Assembly (NCBI GenBank): GCA_002492525.1
Contig: DKZA01000036.1
Location: forward strand, 1 to 64,000
Origin: Lachnospiraceae bacterium UBA7086
GTDB lineage: Bacteria; Bacillota; Clostridia; Lachnospirales; Lachnospiraceae
Direction of reading: 5' to 3'
Length of the DNA: 64,000 nt
The notes under the pieces were generated by a model, which was not told the origin of the DNA, searched no databases, and was given only the letters and a program-made list of their open reading frames with translations. Positions 26,136-35,740 of the stretch are shown here, piece after piece. Positions within the stretch are counted from its first letter, which is position 1. Each line of letters begins with the position of its first letter. The position numbers and the translations under genes are program-made.

Positions 26136-26741
26136 ATGGCTTTAATACCTTATGTCATCGAACAGACGTCTAAAGGAGAACGCTCTTACGATATTTATTC
26201 CAGGCTGTTAAAAGAGAGAATCATCTTCTTGGGAGAGGAAGTGAATGACGCCAGTGCCAGTGTGATCGTGGCACAGCTTCTGTTTTTGGAATCGGAGGAT
26301 CCCGAGAAAGATATCAGTTTATATATCAACAGCCCTGGCGGTGTGATTACAGCTGGTATGGCGATTTATGATACCATGCAGTTTATTAAGTGTGATGTGT
26401 CCACGGTTTGTATCGGTATGGCAGCCAGTATGGGTGCTTTCCTGCTCGCAGGGGGTACTAAGGGTAAGAGAATGGCACTTCCCAATGCGGAGATTATGAT
26501 TCACCAACCGGCCGGCGGTGCGCAGGGTCAGGCTACGGAGATTGAGATTACGGCAAAACATATCCTGGCAACCAAGGAAAAGATGGCAAGGATCATGGCA
26601 CAGAATACTGGACAGGATTTTGAAGTGATTATGGCGGATACAGAGAGAGATAACTGGAAGAGCGCCGAGGAAGCTCTTTCCTATGGTTTGATTGATCGAA
26701 TCATCACCAGTCATGCCAGCACCGAAAGTAAAGAAAAATAG
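26136..26741 (+). CDS. clpP: ATP-dependent Clp protease proteolytic subunit
   Basis: A serine peptidase of 201 residues with the catalytic triad in place: Ser98 in AASMGAFLL, His123 in IMIHQP and Asp172 in TERDN. Hallmarks are INSPGG near residue 69 and the GLID end region. It forms the 14-subunit barrel that degrades proteins unfolded by ClpX, whose gene starts 35 bases downstream. The N-terminus is short and starts at the conserved IPYVIEQ, so little or no propeptide is present. GGAGG lies upstream of the ATG. Confidence 0.96.
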   Translation: MALIPYVIEQTSKGERSYDIYSRLLKERIIFLGEEVNDASASVIVAQLLFLESEDPEKDISLYINSPGGVITAGMAIYDTMQFIKCDVSTVCIGMAASMGAFLLAGGTKGKRMALPNAEIMIHQPAGGAQGQATEIEITAKHILATKEKMARIMAQNTGQDFEVIMADTERDNWKSAEEALSYGLIDRIITSHASTESKEK

Positions 26742-26776
26742 ATTCCAGTTTAAATAGAAAGGCATGGACAACTAAA

Positions 26777-28033
26777 ATGGCGGGAAAGAATTCTGATGAC
26801 AGAGTGAGATGTTCTTTTTGCAATAAAACGCAGGACCAGGTCAGGAAGATGATTGCCGGTCCTGCAGGAGTATATATCTGTGACGAGTGCGTGGACATCT
26901 GCGCTGACATCATTGAGGAGGAATATGAGGAAGAACCGGAAGTAGAGGAGTTGGAAATTAATCTCTTAAAGCCGGCGGAAATTAAGAAATTCCTCGATGA
27001 TTATGTGATTGGACAAGAGGAAGCCAAGAAAGTAATGGCTGTGTCTGTCTATAATCACTATAAAAGAGTTATGGCGCCGCAGGATGACGATGGGGTGGAA
27101 CTGCAAAAGAGTAACATTATCATGGTAGGCCCAACAGGATCCGGTAAGACGTATCTGGCGCAGACACTGGCAAAGATTATTAATGTGCCCTTTGCAATCG
27201 CAGATGCCACTACGCTGACAGAAGCCGGATATGTGGGTGAGGATGTGGAAAATATCCTCTTAAAACTGATTCAGGCAGCGGATTATGACATTGACCGGGC
27301 ACAATACGGGATCATTTATATTGATGAAATCGACAAAATTACCAAAAAGAGCGAAAATGTATCCATCACCAGAGATGTATCCGGCGAGGGCGTACAGCAG
27401 GCCCTTCTTAAGATTATTGAGGGAACTATGGCGAATGTACCTCCCCAGGGCGGCAGGAAACATCCTCACCAGGAGATGCTTCAGATTGATACTTCCAATA
27501 TCCTCTTTATCTGCGGCGGTGCTTTTGACGGGTTAGAGAAGATTGTGGAAGAGAGGCTGGATCGGCACTCCATCGGCTTTAATGCCCAGATTACGGAGAA
27601 AAGCAGTAAAGAGATCGGGGCAATATTAAAAGAAGTGGTGCCGCAGGATTTGATGAAATTTGGCTTGATTCCCGAGTTTATCGGCCGTGTGCCGGTGACA
27701 GTTGCGTTGGATGGACTGGACCAGGAAGCATTGATTCGTATTTTGAAAGAACCCAAAAATGCATTGATTAAGCAATATAAGAAACTTTTTGAGTTTGACG
27801 AAGTGAAACTGAGTGTGGAAAACGATGCCGTGGAGGAAATCGCTCGCTTGGCATATGAGAGAAAGACAGGAGCCAGAGGCCTTCGCTCTATTATGGAGAA
27901 GGTGATGATGGATGTTATGTATGAGATTCCGTCGAACGACAATATAGCGGCGTGTGTTCTGACGAAGGAAGCGGTGGACGGTACGGATAAACCCCGCGTA
28001 ACATACAGAGACAGATTGTTGAAAGCAGAATAA
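26777..28033 (+). CDS. clpX: ClpX unfoldase, ATPase subunit of ClpXP
   Basis: The zinc-binding domain is at the N-terminus (CSFC and CDEC pairs, about residues 14-40). The AAA+ module has Walker A GPTGSGKT near 117, the pore loop GYVGED, Walker [10 protein letters not shown] and the sensor region [11 protein letters not shown]. At 418 residues it is full length. It unfolds tagged proteins and feeds them to ClpP, encoded immediately upstream. The gene ends directly against copy D of the palindromic repeat. Confidence 0.96.
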   Translation: MAGKNSDDRVRCSFCNKTQDQVRKMIAGPAGVYICDECVDICADIIEEEYEEEPEVEELEINLLKPAEIKKFLDDYVIGQEEAKKVMAVSVYNHYKRVMAPQDDDGVELQKSNIIMVGPTGSGKTYLAQTLAKIINVPFAIADATTLTEAGYVGEDVENILLKLIQAADYDIDRAQYGIIYIDEIDKITKKSENVSITRDVSGEGVQQALLKIIEGTMANVPPQGGRKHPHQEMLQIDTSNILFICGGAFDGLEKIVEERLDRHSIGFNAQITEKSSKEIGAILKEVVPQDLMKFGLIPEFIGRVPVTVALDGLDQEALIRILKEPKNALIKQYKKLFEFDEVKLSVENDAVEEIARLAYERKTGARGLRSIMEKVMMDVMYEIPSNDNIAACVLTKEAVDGTDKPRVTYRDRLLKAE

Positions 28034-28095
28034 AAAAGGTAAATTCCTTCGGAATTAACCTTGCGAGATCCGCTTCGCGGACTCGGATAAGCGGA
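28034..28095 (-). repeat. Palindromic repeat copy D (minus orientation)
   Basis: Read on the minus strand this is CCGCTTATCCGAG, a CCGC-GAA-GCGG hairpin, then GGTTAATTCC-GAA-GGAATTTACC followed by TTTTTT. It begins one base after the clpX stop codon and points against clpX and lon. It is the same unit as copies C and E, in reverse. Confidence 0.7.
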
Positions 28096-28109
28096 AAGAA
28101 AAGAGAAAA

Positions 28110-28134
28110 CGTCGCCAGAACCTTGGCGGCGTTT
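28110..28134 (+). terminator. Weak hairpin before lon
   Basis: CGTCGCCA (28110-28117) pairs with TGGCGGCG (28124-28131), with one T-G pair, followed by TTT only. It may partly separate clpX and lon expression. Confidence 0.45.
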
Positions 28135-28179
28135 CCACATGGGTGGTTGTGTGGAATAAAAACGTATGAAGGAATGAGT

Positions 28180-30567
28180 ATGAATAATTTGGATCAGACA
28201 GAAAACAGGGAACAATATGGGGAAGTATTGCAGATATCTGCAGATACCTGCCTTCCGGTGGTGACTTTGCGGGGATTGACAATTCTGCCGGGCATGGTGA
28301 TTCATTTTGATTTAAGCAGAGACTGTTCCATGGAATCGGTGGAGCGCGCCATGATAGGAGATCAGAGACTGTTGGTGGTGACCCAGAAGGATGCATCGCA
28401 AGAAGAACCTGGATTTGAGGATCTTTATGAGGTGGGAACGGTTACGTTGATCAAACAGGTCAGTAAACTGCCGGGGCATGTACTGCGCGTGTTGGTGGAG
28501 GGAATTGCCAGAGCCAGATTATACAGCTATATAGAGACGGAGGGCTATCATACGGCACAGGTGTCATATGAAAAAGATGAGGTGTCGGATCTGGATGATG
28601 CATCCATAGAGGCAATGACCAGGTCAGTCAAAGAAGCCTTGGCAGCTTATGGAGCCTGTTTTCCTAAAGTGGGGAAGGCAGTGGAAGATCAGATTGACGA
28701 TTCTATGAATCTGGGAGAACTGTTAGATGCCATTACCATCAATCTGCCGCTGCCGACAGTCAATAAGCAGACGATCTTAAGTGCCATTTCCGTGCGGGAA
28801 CGATTTGAGGCGCTGACGGCCATGCTGATGCGGGAAGTGGATGTAATCCGGATTAAGAATGAACTGGCGAAGGATATCAGGCAGCGTATTGATAAGAATC
28901 AGAGGGATTATATCCTGCGGGAGCAGATGCAGTATATCCGGGAAGAATTGGGCGAAAACAATACGGATTCCGATGTGGACCAGTTCCTGACTGCAGTGGA
29001 GAAGTTAAAAGCATCAAAAGAAGTTAAGGAAAAGATACGCAAGGAAATTTCCCGCTATAAGAATGTGTCTGCCAGCACTTCCGAGAGCGCAGTAGAACGC
29101 GCCTATATTGAGACTTTGCTGGAATTGCCTTGGGATAAGACATCCAAGGACAGTAATGATATGGACCGGGCAAAGGAGATACTGAATGAACAGCATTACG
29201 GGCTGGATAAAGTGAAGGAACGTATGCTGGAATTTCTGGCAGTGCGAACGCTGGCAGGAATGTCGAAAGATAAGATACAAAGTCAGATTATCTGCCTTTT
29301 GGGACCTCCTGGTACAGGCAAGACATCTATTGCCAAGAGTGTGGCGGAGGCGCTTCATAAGAAATATGTGCGGATTTGTCTGGGCGGTGTGCGGGATGAG
29401 GCGGAAATCCGGGGACACAGGAAGACTTATGTGGGTGCTATGCCCGGAAGGATTGCCAATGCGCTGCGGCAGGCGGGGGTCAAAAACCCTCTGATCCTAC
29501 TGGACGAGGTGGATAAATTGGGCAATGATTATAAAGGAGATCCATCTTCGGCACTTTTGGAAGTGTTGGACGGCGAGCAAAATCATACTTTCAGAGATCA
29601 CTATGTGGAAATTCCGTTGGATTTGTCGGAGGTATTCTTCATTGCCACAGCCAACAGTACGGAGGGAATTCCCAGACCGCTCTTAGACCGTATGGAGATT
29701 ATAGAGATTAACAGCTATACGGCCAATGAGAAGTTCCACATTGCCAGGGAACACTTGGTGGCGAAAGAACTTGTGAAGAATGGGATTAAGGAGGCAGAAC
29801 TATCTTTTAGCGATGAGGCGCTTGTGGATATGATTCGCTTCTATACCAGAGAGGCAGGCGTCCGCGGACTGGAACGTCAGATTGGAGCAGTCTGTCGTAA
29901 GGAGGCTCGGGAGATTCTGGCACGTCGGAATCGTAAGGTGACTGAGAAAGTCAATATAACATCGGATAATCTGGAGCATTATCTGGGCAAACCCAAGTAC
30001 AGGCAGGATAAAATCAATGAGAAGCCAGAAATCGGTATCGTCAGGGGCTTAGCCTGGACCAGTGTGGGAGGAGACACTTTGCAGATTGAGGTCAATATGA
30101 TGCCCGGCGAGGGAGAGATTAACCTGACTGGTCAAATGGGAGACGTGATGAAGGAATCGGCGCAGACGGCGCTCAGTTACGTGAGGTCTGTCAGCGAACG
30201 GTATCAGCTGCCTGCCAAGTTCTACCAGAAGACGGATTTCCATATTCATATTCCGGAGGGGGCTGTGCCCAAGGATGGGCCATCCGCCGGAATTACCATG
30301 GCTACGGCGCTTTTGTCTGCTGTGACAAAGACACCTGTGCGGGCGGATCTGGCCATGACAGGCGAGATTACTCTGCGGGGGAGAGTGCTTCCCATCGGAG
30401 GACTCAAAGAAAAAATTCTGGCGGCAAAGATGGCGCAGGTAAAGACTATTCTGGTGCCTTTGGAAAATGAAAAAGATGTGGCGGAGATTGATGAAGAAAT
30501 CAAAGAGGGACTGGAGATTATTCCGGTAAAGTCGATGGATGAGGTGGTAGCGTATGCATTTGTGTAA
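28180..30567 (+). CDS. lon: ATP-dependent Lon protease (LonA)
   Basis: All LonA parts are present in order: an N-terminal substrate domain ([15 protein letters not shown]), a long helical region, AAA+ with Walker A GPPGTGKT near residue 377 and Walker [10 protein letters not shown], then the protease domain. The catalytic Ser lies in [10 protein letters not shown] and the Lys in [10 protein letters not shown]. The length, 795 residues, is normal. I chose the ATG at 28180 because AAGGA lies about six bases upstream; an ATG at 28174 is too close to it. The cytoplasmic enzyme degrades misfolded and regulatory proteins. Clp and Lon genes together are common in Firmicutes. Confidence 0.95.
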   Translation: MNNLDQTENREQYGEVLQISADTCLPVVTLRGLTILPGMVIHFDLSRDCSMESVERAMIGDQRLLVVTQKDASQEEPGFEDLYEVGTVTLIKQVSKLPGHVLRVLVEGIARARLYSYIETEGYHTAQVSYEKDEVSDLDDASIEAMTRSVKEALAAYGACFPKVGKAVEDQIDDSMNLGELLDAITINLPLPTVNKQTILSAISVRERFEALTAMLMREVDVIRIKNELAKDIRQRIDKNQRDYILREQMQYIREELGENNTDSDVDQFLTAVEKLKASKEVKEKIRKEISRYKNVSASTSESAVERAYIETLLELPWDKTSKDSNDMDRAKEILNEQHYGLDKVKERMLEFLAVRTLAGMSKDKIQSQIICLLGPPGTGKTSIAKSVAEALHKKYVRICLGGVRDEAEIRGHRKTYVGAMPGRIANALRQAGVKNPLILLDEVDKLGNDYKGDPSSALLEVLDGEQNHTFRDHYVEIPLDLSEVFFIATANSTEGIPRPLLDRMEIIEINSYTANEKFHIAREHLVAKELVKNGIKEAELSFSDEALVDMIRFYTREAGVRGLERQIGAVCRKEAREILARRNRKVTEKVNITSDNLEHYLGKPKYRQDKINEKPEIGIVRGLAWTSVGGDTLQIEVNMMPGEGEINLTGQMGDVMKESAQTALSYVRSVSERYQLPAKFYQKTDFHIHIPEGAVPKDGPSAGITMATALLSAVTKTPVRADLAMTGEITLRGRVLPIGGLKEKILAAKMAQVKTILVPLENEKDVAEIDEEIKEGLEIIPVKSMDEVVAYAFV

Positions 30568-30648
30568 TTGCTGTAAGACGGAGCATTATCATAGCAGTTA
30601 AGACAGGATGCGATAAGCCGCCGGATATAGGATATAGAGGAAGAAAGT

Positions 30649-31242
30649 ATGGTCATTAAGAAGGTAAACTTAGAGATGGTATGCGGTATCACCAGCAAGC
30701 TGCCGGAGAATAAACTGCCGGAAGTTGCTTTTGCGGGTAAGAGTAATGTGGGAAAGTCTTCTCTGATCAACGGGCTGATGAATCGTAAGGCACTGGCACG
30801 TACCAGTTCATCTCCCGGTAAAACACAGACCATTAATTATTATAATATCAATGATGAGATGTATTTTGTGGATCTGCCAGGCTATGGGTATGCCACGGCT
30901 AACGTGAAAGTGAAGGCACAGTGGGGAAAGATGATCGAAGATTATCTGTACCAGTCGAAAAAGATACGGGCGGTTTTTTTACTGGTTGATATACGACATG
31001 CACCGTCTGAAAATGATAAAATTATGTACGACTGGATTCTGGAGAGAGGTTACAAACCGATCATTATCGCGACCAAACTGGATAAAATTAAAAAAAGCCA
31101 GCTCGCAAAACAGGTGAAGCTTATTTGTGATACTCTTGATGTAGTAGATGACACGACTGTCATACCCTATTCGGCTCTTTCCAAACAAGGACGGGAAGAG
31201 ATTTATGAACTGTTGGATGCCATCATGGAGGAAACAGAATGA
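30649..31242 (+). CDS. engB: Ribosome biogenesis GTP-binding protein EngB/YsxC
   Basis: G1 is GKSNVGKSSLING (about residue 31-43), G2 lies in SSPGKTQTINYY, G3 is VDLPGYGYA and G4 is ATKLDK. These and the 197-residue length are diagnostic for the YihA/EngB family, which helps assemble the large ribosomal subunit. It follows lon, as in Bacillus and many Clostridia. Its stop overlaps the start of the next gene by 4 bases (ATGA), so they are coupled. GAGGAAG precedes the ATG. Confidence 0.95.
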   Translation: MVIKKVNLEMVCGITSKLPENKLPEVAFAGKSNVGKSSLINGLMNRKALARTSSSPGKTQTINYYNINDEMYFVDLPGYGYATANVKVKAQWGKMIEDYLYQSKKIRAVFLLVDIRHAPSENDKIMYDWILERGYKPIIIATKLDKIKKSQLAKQVKLICDTLDVVDDTTVIPYSALSKQGREEIYELLDAIMEETE

Positions 31243-32567
31243 AACAATCTTTCAGGACCTACCTTAAAGTAATCTTGAATCTGGCGACGGCGCTATTGAT
31301 TCTGCTTTTTTGCATTTTTCTTCTGCCTAAATGTATCTGGTTCTTTATGCCTTTTATCATCGGATGGGTTATTTCTTCGATTGCCTCTCCGGTGGTGAGA
31401 TTCTTTGAAGAGAAGTTAAAGGTAAAACGTAAGGCGGTGTCGGCGGTGGTGATCGTTGCCGTACTGGCGGTGGTAGTTCTTCTTGTGTATCTTTTGATTG
31501 CCAAATTGATCAAAGAGGGTATCGGATTTATCAATGAACTGCCTAATATATGGAACAGTATCCTGGCGGAGTTTAATGAGGTGGGCGCCAATCTGGAGGG
31601 TCTCTATAACAGGATGCCTGCAGATATGCAGAATACGCTTGACAATATCGGCAAAGAAATGGGGGATTATTTCAGCGAGATTATGTCTAATATCGAGCTG
31701 CCCTCTTTTGCGGCGGTGGGCAGTGTGGCGAAGCAGATACCGGACGCTTTCTTAAGTATTGTGATTTGTCTGTTATCCGCATATTTCTTTGTGGCGGACA
31801 AAACCTATATGTCCAATGTGTTGGAAAAGTATGTACCTAGTGCGATCAGATATCGCTTTGACCTGATCCGCCGGAGTTTTCGTAAGGCTATTGGAGGGTA
31901 TTTTAAAGCACAGTTTAAAATAGAGTGCTGGGTGTATATTCTCCTGGTGATCGGTTTGATGATTTTGGATGTGAATTATGCTTTTTTGGTGGCTTTGGGT
32001 ATTGCATTTTTGGATTTTTTGCCTGTATTTGGAACAGGGACCGTGATGCTTCCCTGGGCGGTGATAGAGTTTTTGAGTAAGGACTACAAGATGATGTTCG
32101 GTCTTCTGGCAATCTGGCTGATAGGACAGTTGGTGCGGCAGGTGATTCAGCCTAAGATTGTGGGAGACTCCATCGGGGTGGATGCGATACCGACTTTGTT
32201 CTTATTGTATATCGGCTATCAGGTGGCGGGGATGATCGGGATGATCCTGGCGGTGCCGATTGGAATTATTCTGGTCAATTTGTATGAGGAAGGCGTTTTT
32301 GATACTACCAGACAGAGTCTGCAGATTCTGGTGGCAGGATTTAACAGGTTCCGTAAGATACGTGCCGCAGATATGGCAATTGTGGCGGATTATGAAAGAG
32401 AGGCCAAGAATACCTATCAGATGGAATTGCAGCATGAGCAGGCGACGGAGGAGGAGTGGCAGGAAGCTTCCCAGCTGAAAATAGAGGAACCGCCTATTTT
32501 AAAGAAGATTATTGCCAGAAAGGCCGAGCAGGAGAAAGGCGACAAAAAGAGAAAAGAGGGGGATTGA
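31239..32567 (+). CDS. AI-2E family transporter (YtvI/PerM-type membrane protein)
   Basis: The 442-residue protein has two early membrane segments (about residues 13-45 and 62-85), an extracellular helical region, and a C-terminal group of five or six segments that includes the family pattern LDFLPVFGTGTVMLPW and VRQVIQPKIVGDSIGV. These match the AI-2E/PerM family, whose members include exporters and a sporulation protein (YtvI); the function here is undetermined. A charged cytoplasmic tail ends KAEQEKGDKKRKEGD. It is coupled to engB by a 4-base overlap. Confidence 0.85.
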   Translation: MKQSFRTYLKVILNLATALLILLFCIFLLPKCIWFFMPFIIGWVISSIASPVVRFFEEKLKVKRKAVSAVVIVAVLAVVVLLVYLLIAKLIKEGIGFINELPNIWNSILAEFNEVGANLEGLYNRMPADMQNTLDNIGKEMGDYFSEIMSNIELPSFAAVGSVAKQIPDAFLSIVICLLSAYFFVADKTYMSNVLEKYVPSAIRYRFDLIRRSFRKAIGGYFKAQFKIECWVYILLVIGLMILDVNYAFLVALGIAFLDFLPVFGTGTVMLPWAVIEFLSKDYKMMFGLLAIWLIGQLVRQVIQPKIVGDSIGVDAIPTLFLLYIGYQVAGMIGMILAVPIGIILVNLYEEGVFDTTRQSLQILVAGFNRFRKIRAADMAIVADYEREAKNTYQMELQHEQATEEEWQEASQLKIEEPPILKKIIARKAEQEKGDKKRKEGD

Positions 32568-32569
32568 CT

Positions 32570-33559
32570 ATGCAAGTCACTATATACAATTGCAGAGCTT
32601 TTGATGAGAAAGAGCTGTTTATAGAGTATGCAAAAGAGATTGGAGTTGAGTTGGTGCTGTGTGGGGATGCGCCGGATCTTGACAATGTATCTTTGTGCAG
32701 GGGGAGCCGTTGTGTGGATGTGATCACATCCAAGATTGATGAACCGCTGATTCGGGCTTTTCATGAGAATGGCATAGAGTATATCAGCACCAGGACGATA
32801 GGATATGATCATATTGATATAGAGGCGGCAAAAGCCTATGGGATCAAGGTGGGAAACGCGCCTTACGGGCCATCCGGTGTGGCGGATTACACAGTTATGC
32901 TGATTTTGATGTCTATCCGCAAGATGAGCGCTATCCTGGGAAGGACCAGGTTGCAGGATTATACCCTTGCGGGATTAAACGGCAGGGAATTGAAGGATTT
33001 GACTGTAGGAGTCATTGGTACCGGAAGAATCGGTGCAACGGTGATCCGGGATCTTTCTGGATTTGGATGTCGGATTCTTGCTCATGATCTCTACGAGAAA
33101 GAAGAAGTCAGACAGTATGCCGACTATGTTTCTCTGGAACAGATCTGGAAGGAGGCCGATGTAATTACACTGCATACGCCTCTTACGCAGGACAATTACC
33201 ATCTGATTGATAAAGATTCTATTGCACAGATGAAAGACGGTGTTGTGCTCGTCAATACGGCCAGAGGCGCACTCATAGATTCAGATGCGTTGATTGAGGC
33301 TGTTGAGGACGGTAAAATCGGTGCAGCCGGACTTGATGTGGTAGAAAATGAGTTTGGATTATACTATTATGACCACAAATCGGATATATTAAAGAATAGG
33401 GAACTTGCAATGCTTAGAAGTTTTCCCAATGTAACGGTGTCACATCATATGGCTTTTTATACCAGAAATTATGTGGAAACGGTGGTAAAGGATTCTCTGA
33501 TGAGCTGTAAATGCTATATGGAAGGCAGGGAGAATCCGTGGGAGGTGACCCGCGCTTAA
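32570..33559 (+). CDS. D-2-hydroxyacid dehydrogenase (D-lactate dehydrogenase/VanH type)
   Basis: The NAD-binding motif VGVIGTGRIGATVI is at about residue 148, the catalytic Arg lies in NTARGALID, the Glu in LDVVENE and the His in VSHHMAFYT, so it should be active. YNCRAFDE at the N-terminus and the 329-residue length place it with D-lactate dehydrogenase/VanH. It likely reduces pyruvate to D-lactate or a similar ketoacid. I chose the ATG at 32570 after GAGGGGG. It begins two bases after the AI-2E gene and is followed by a VanZ-like gene. No VanA ligase or VanX is seen, so a glycopeptide-resistance role is not supported. Confidence 0.9.
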   Translation: MQVTIYNCRAFDEKELFIEYAKEIGVELVLCGDAPDLDNVSLCRGSRCVDVITSKIDEPLIRAFHENGIEYISTRTIGYDHIDIEAAKAYGIKVGNAPYGPSGVADYTVMLILMSIRKMSAILGRTRLQDYTLAGLNGRELKDLTVGVIGTGRIGATVIRDLSGFGCRILAHDLYEKEEVRQYADYVSLEQIWKEADVITLHTPLTQDNYHLIDKDSIAQMKDGVVLVNTARGALIDSDALIEAVEDGKIGAAGLDVVENEFGLYYYDHKSDILKNRELAMLRSFPNVTVSHHMAFYTRNYVETVVKDSLMSCKCYMEGRENPWEVTRA

Positions 33560-33572
33560 AGATCTGAGGGAG

Positions 33573-34085
33573 GTGGGAAGTATCCTGTGCCGGTATTTGA
33601 GAGGGTTGCTGCCTGTGAGATTCCTTTTCGGCATTTATATTTTAGTGGTGATTAAAGTTATCGTGTTTAAGTATCCTTATAAGCAATTGCTTCTGATTGC
33701 GGCTGCGTGGCGTAAGGATGTGATTCTGGAGGGGCTTGGAACGGCTAATTTTATACCGTTTAAAACCATTAAAATGTATATAGAATATGCCTACAAACTA
33801 AACAGCGTGGAGAATCTGGCGGGAAATATCCTGGTATTTGTGCCTTTCGGGATTCTTTTCCCTTTGGCATTTTGTGAGGGACGGAAATTCTATGTGATGT
33901 TTCTCAATGCCTTTGTGTTTATTTTGGGAATTGAAGTATTTCAGCTTTTCAGCGCTTTCGGTGCTTTTGATGTGGATGATATTCTATTAAATTGTGTGGG
34001 CGCCGTAATCGGGTATGGTATTTATAGATTGTTTCTTGTCTTGCGGAAAAGAGAAAGGGGTGTGACGGATGGAAAAATTACTTAA
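33573..34085 (+). CDS. VanZ-like family membrane protein
   Basis: The 170-residue protein has four or five membrane segments with the VanZ pattern: a TANFIPFKTIKMYI segment, then ENLAGNILVFVPFGILFPL, IEVFQLFSAFGAFDVDDILLNCVGAVIGY. Family members give low-level teicoplanin tolerance in some bacteria. The start is uncertain: the GTG at 33573 directly abuts GGGAGG, and no ATG is available in this frame near it. The gene lies 13 bases after the D-2-hydroxyacid dehydrogenase and overlaps the following DUF308 gene by 17 bases. Confidence 0.82.
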   Translation: MGSILCRYLRGLLPVRFLFGIYILVVIKVIVFKYPYKQLLLIAAAWRKDVILEGLGTANFIPFKTIKMYIEYAYKLNSVENLAGNILVFVPFGILFPLAFCEGRKFYVMFLNAFVFILGIEVFQLFSAFGAFDVDDILLNCVGAVIGYGIYRLFLVLRKRERGVTDGKIT

Positions 34086-34656
34086 GAAACTCAAGACCAA
34101 TGTGGTAATTTCCTCGCTTTTGTGTGTGCTTCTGGGGCTGGTGCTGCTTTTTTGGCCGGGATTGACCATACAGATTGTCTGTACGGCTGTGGGAGTTGTG
34201 TTGATCATAAGCGGGGTGATACGGATTGTAGGGTATTTTACGGCGGGAGATGGCAGCCTGTATTCTCAGGTCAATCTGATTTTCGGTATTGTCTTTGCTG
34301 TCGTGGGTGTATGGATCGTCATGAAGCCTGATAAAGTGCTGGCTATCATTCCTATTATTATGGGGATTGTGATTGCACTGCATGGCTTACATAACTTACA
34401 ACAATCAATGACATTATATCGGGATAAATATGAGAAATGGTGGATTGCCCTGATTCTGGGAATCCTGACGGTAGGATTTGGTGTTTTATTGATCTGCCGG
34501 CCTTTTGCAGCTATTGATACGGTGGTCATGCTGATCGGTATTTTTTTAATTTACGATGGTGTTTCCAATATTTGGATTGTTTCCAGGGTCGCTAAGAGCG
34601 CTAAGATTTTAAAGCAGGAACTGGAGGCGGTAGACGGGGACGGCCGGGAAATCTAG
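34069..34656 (+). CDS. DUF308/HdeD-like membrane protein
   Basis: A 195-residue protein with six hydrophobic segments arranged in three pairs, each with a glycine-rich pattern such as LLGLVLLFWPG, FGIVFAVVGVWI and ILGILTVGFGVLLICRPF. This repeated layout is that of the HdeD/DUF308 family, some members of which are linked to acid resistance. The C-terminal 25 residues are charged and cytoplasmic. It overlaps the VanZ-like gene by 17 bases and is the last gene of the block that begins at engB. A long inverted-repeat element starts seven bases after the stop. Confidence 0.8.
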   Translation: MEKLLKKLKTNVVISSLLCVLLGLVLLFWPGLTIQIVCTAVGVVLIISGVIRIVGYFTAGDGSLYSQVNLIFGIVFAVVGVWIVMKPDKVLAIIPIIMGIVIALHGLHNLQQSMTLYRDKYEKWWIALILGILTVGFGVLLICRPFAAIDTVVMLIGIFLIYDGVSNIWIVSRVAKSAKILKQELEAVDGDGREI

Positions 34657-34662
34657 GAAGAA

Positions 34663-34898
34663 GTTACTTTTCACACGTTAGCCAAGAGCGACGCTTGAAC
34701 AGATAGAAAATTCTTAAGGAGGCCCTAGAACTTGTTTAAATCCTTCGGATTAAAACGACCAGCACTTAGCGAGGTCATGAGTTGCGGCGCAACTCGTCGA
34801 GCTTAGTGTCTGCTGTGCTGTGAAAGGAGCGAGAGCGGGCCGACGGAGAATTTTCTATCTGCTCAGGCTGGCATATTGGCGTAGGTGTGAAAAGTAAC
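34663..34898. mobile_element. 236-bp element with 52-bp terminal inverted repeats (MITE-like or structured RNA)
   Basis: The left end (34663-34714) and right end (34847-34898) are 52-base inverted copies with about 75 percent identity. The outer 14 bases (GTTACTTTTCACAC) and inner 16 (CAGATAGAAAATTCT plus a neighbour) match perfectly. Inside are a hairpin GAGTTGCG-G-CGCAACTC, flanking arms that extend it, a small AATCC-TTC-GGATT hairpin, and complementary GGCCC/GGGCC near the TIRs. No ORF is present. It fills most of the 360-base gap after the DUF308 gene. It could be a small non-autonomous transposable element or an expressed structured RNA. No target-site duplication was identified. Confidence 0.6.
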
Positions 34899-35016
34899 GG
34901 GAATAAAATTCCATACCGGTTTTTCATAATTTGGTCTTGTATATTGGAAGAAGAAGTTTTATGATAAGGATATGAAAAAAGCTGTGATGCCAGGAAACGG
35001 CATCAGGGAGGATAAT

Positions 35017-35427
35017 ATGACCATCGGAGCAATTAGTTTTCAGCCTTATGTATATACAGTAAACAGTATCAGTGCGGCCAGTATGAACAGATTGTCCAAG
35101 ATTTCTGACAATGTACTGGATAAGAAAATTGATTACAGCGAACTTGCCGAGGCAAAGAATGAGAATCCCTTAAAGAAGGGGCAGACCCTTGATTTTCAGG
35201 GGATGTTGGAGATGCAGATGAATCGCGGGAGGAATAATGCTTCCCGGATTATGAAGTCTGCAAAAGAAACTGCGCAGGCAGATTATATGGCCCCGACAGA
35301 AGCGGTGCCGGCGGAGAATTTGCAGAGTGCTGCCATGGCCATGGGAAGCGGCGATACAGGGAGTGATATCAGTAATTTCCGTATGCAGCAGGCAATCAGT
35401 GCTTATGAAATGTTTATGACGGCGTAA
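35017..35427 (+). CDS. Hypothetical protein, 136 residues
   Basis: I do not recognise this family. The start at 35017 is chosen because AGGGAGG lies five bases upstream; a start at 34972 is unsupported. The N-terminus (TIGAISFQPYVYTVNSISAA) is followed by a charged helical region with Met-rich stretches (MLEMQMNRGRNNASR). A low-complexity Ala/Gly/Ser linker leads to a short C-terminal helix (FRMQQAISAYEMFM), a look shared with some secreted or flagellar-associated proteins. No signal peptide or membrane segment is visible. It is monocistronic, with a terminator shortly after. Confidence 0.6.
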   Translation: MTIGAISFQPYVYTVNSISAASMNRLSKISDNVLDKKIDYSELAEAKNENPLKKGQTLDFQGMLEMQMNRGRNNASRIMKSAKETAQADYMAPTEAVPAENLQSAAMAMGSGDTGSDISNFRMQQAISAYEMFMTA

Positions 35428-35495
35428 TGCTATCTCATAAGGATGGTACGCTGTTTAAGCAGCTACTATATCATTAGTTGAAATAAAAGTAAGAG

Positions 35496-35529
35496 AACCC
35501 CATCTGTGTCAGGCAGGTGGGTTTTTTTT
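35496..35529 (+). terminator. Strong terminator with eight-T run
   Basis: AACCC..CTG (from 35496) pairs with CAGGTGGGTT (to 35523), and eight T residues follow. The remainder of the 314-base gap to 35741 holds a promoter (TTGCAT at 35566-35571, 18 bp, TATAAT at 35590-35595) and a long leader. Confidence 0.75.
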
Positions 35530-35565
35530 GAGGAAAGTGTGTGGGATTCACAATGAAATAAGTAC

Positions 35566-35595
35566 TTGCATTATCTTGTTTCCATGCTATATAAT
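35566..35595 (+). promoter_or_regulatory. Promoter for the Rpn-family gene, with long leader
   Basis: TTGCAT (35566-35571) and TATAAT (35590-35595) are 18 bp apart. The leader of about 140 bases contains a CTGAATA/TATTCAG inverted repeat (35679-35711) near the start codon. Confidence 0.55.
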
Positions 35596-35740
35596 AATGT
35601 CACATCGGCAGACTTCTTATCTGCCTAAAAGATTCTTTCCGGTTGTCGGAAATAATCCCGTAGTCATTGTAGACTGGCTGAATAAAGGGCCGGAACCTCT
35701 TGTATTCAGTCATTAAAAACTGTATAATGGAGGAAAATCT

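Noticed and set aside
33573..33600. Alternative start codons for the VanZ-like gene
   Set aside because: No ATG is available in frame near the ribosome-binding site, so the GTG was kept but the start remains uncertain.
32570..34085. Glycopeptide-resistance operon
   Set aside because: Only a VanH-like dehydrogenase and VanZ are present; the VanA/B ligase, VanX dipeptidase and VanRS regulators are missing from the window.
35528..35716. Possible 62-codon gene in the leader of the Rpn gene
   Set aside because: It starts inside the terminator tail, has no ribosome-binding site, and shows no recognisable protein pattern.
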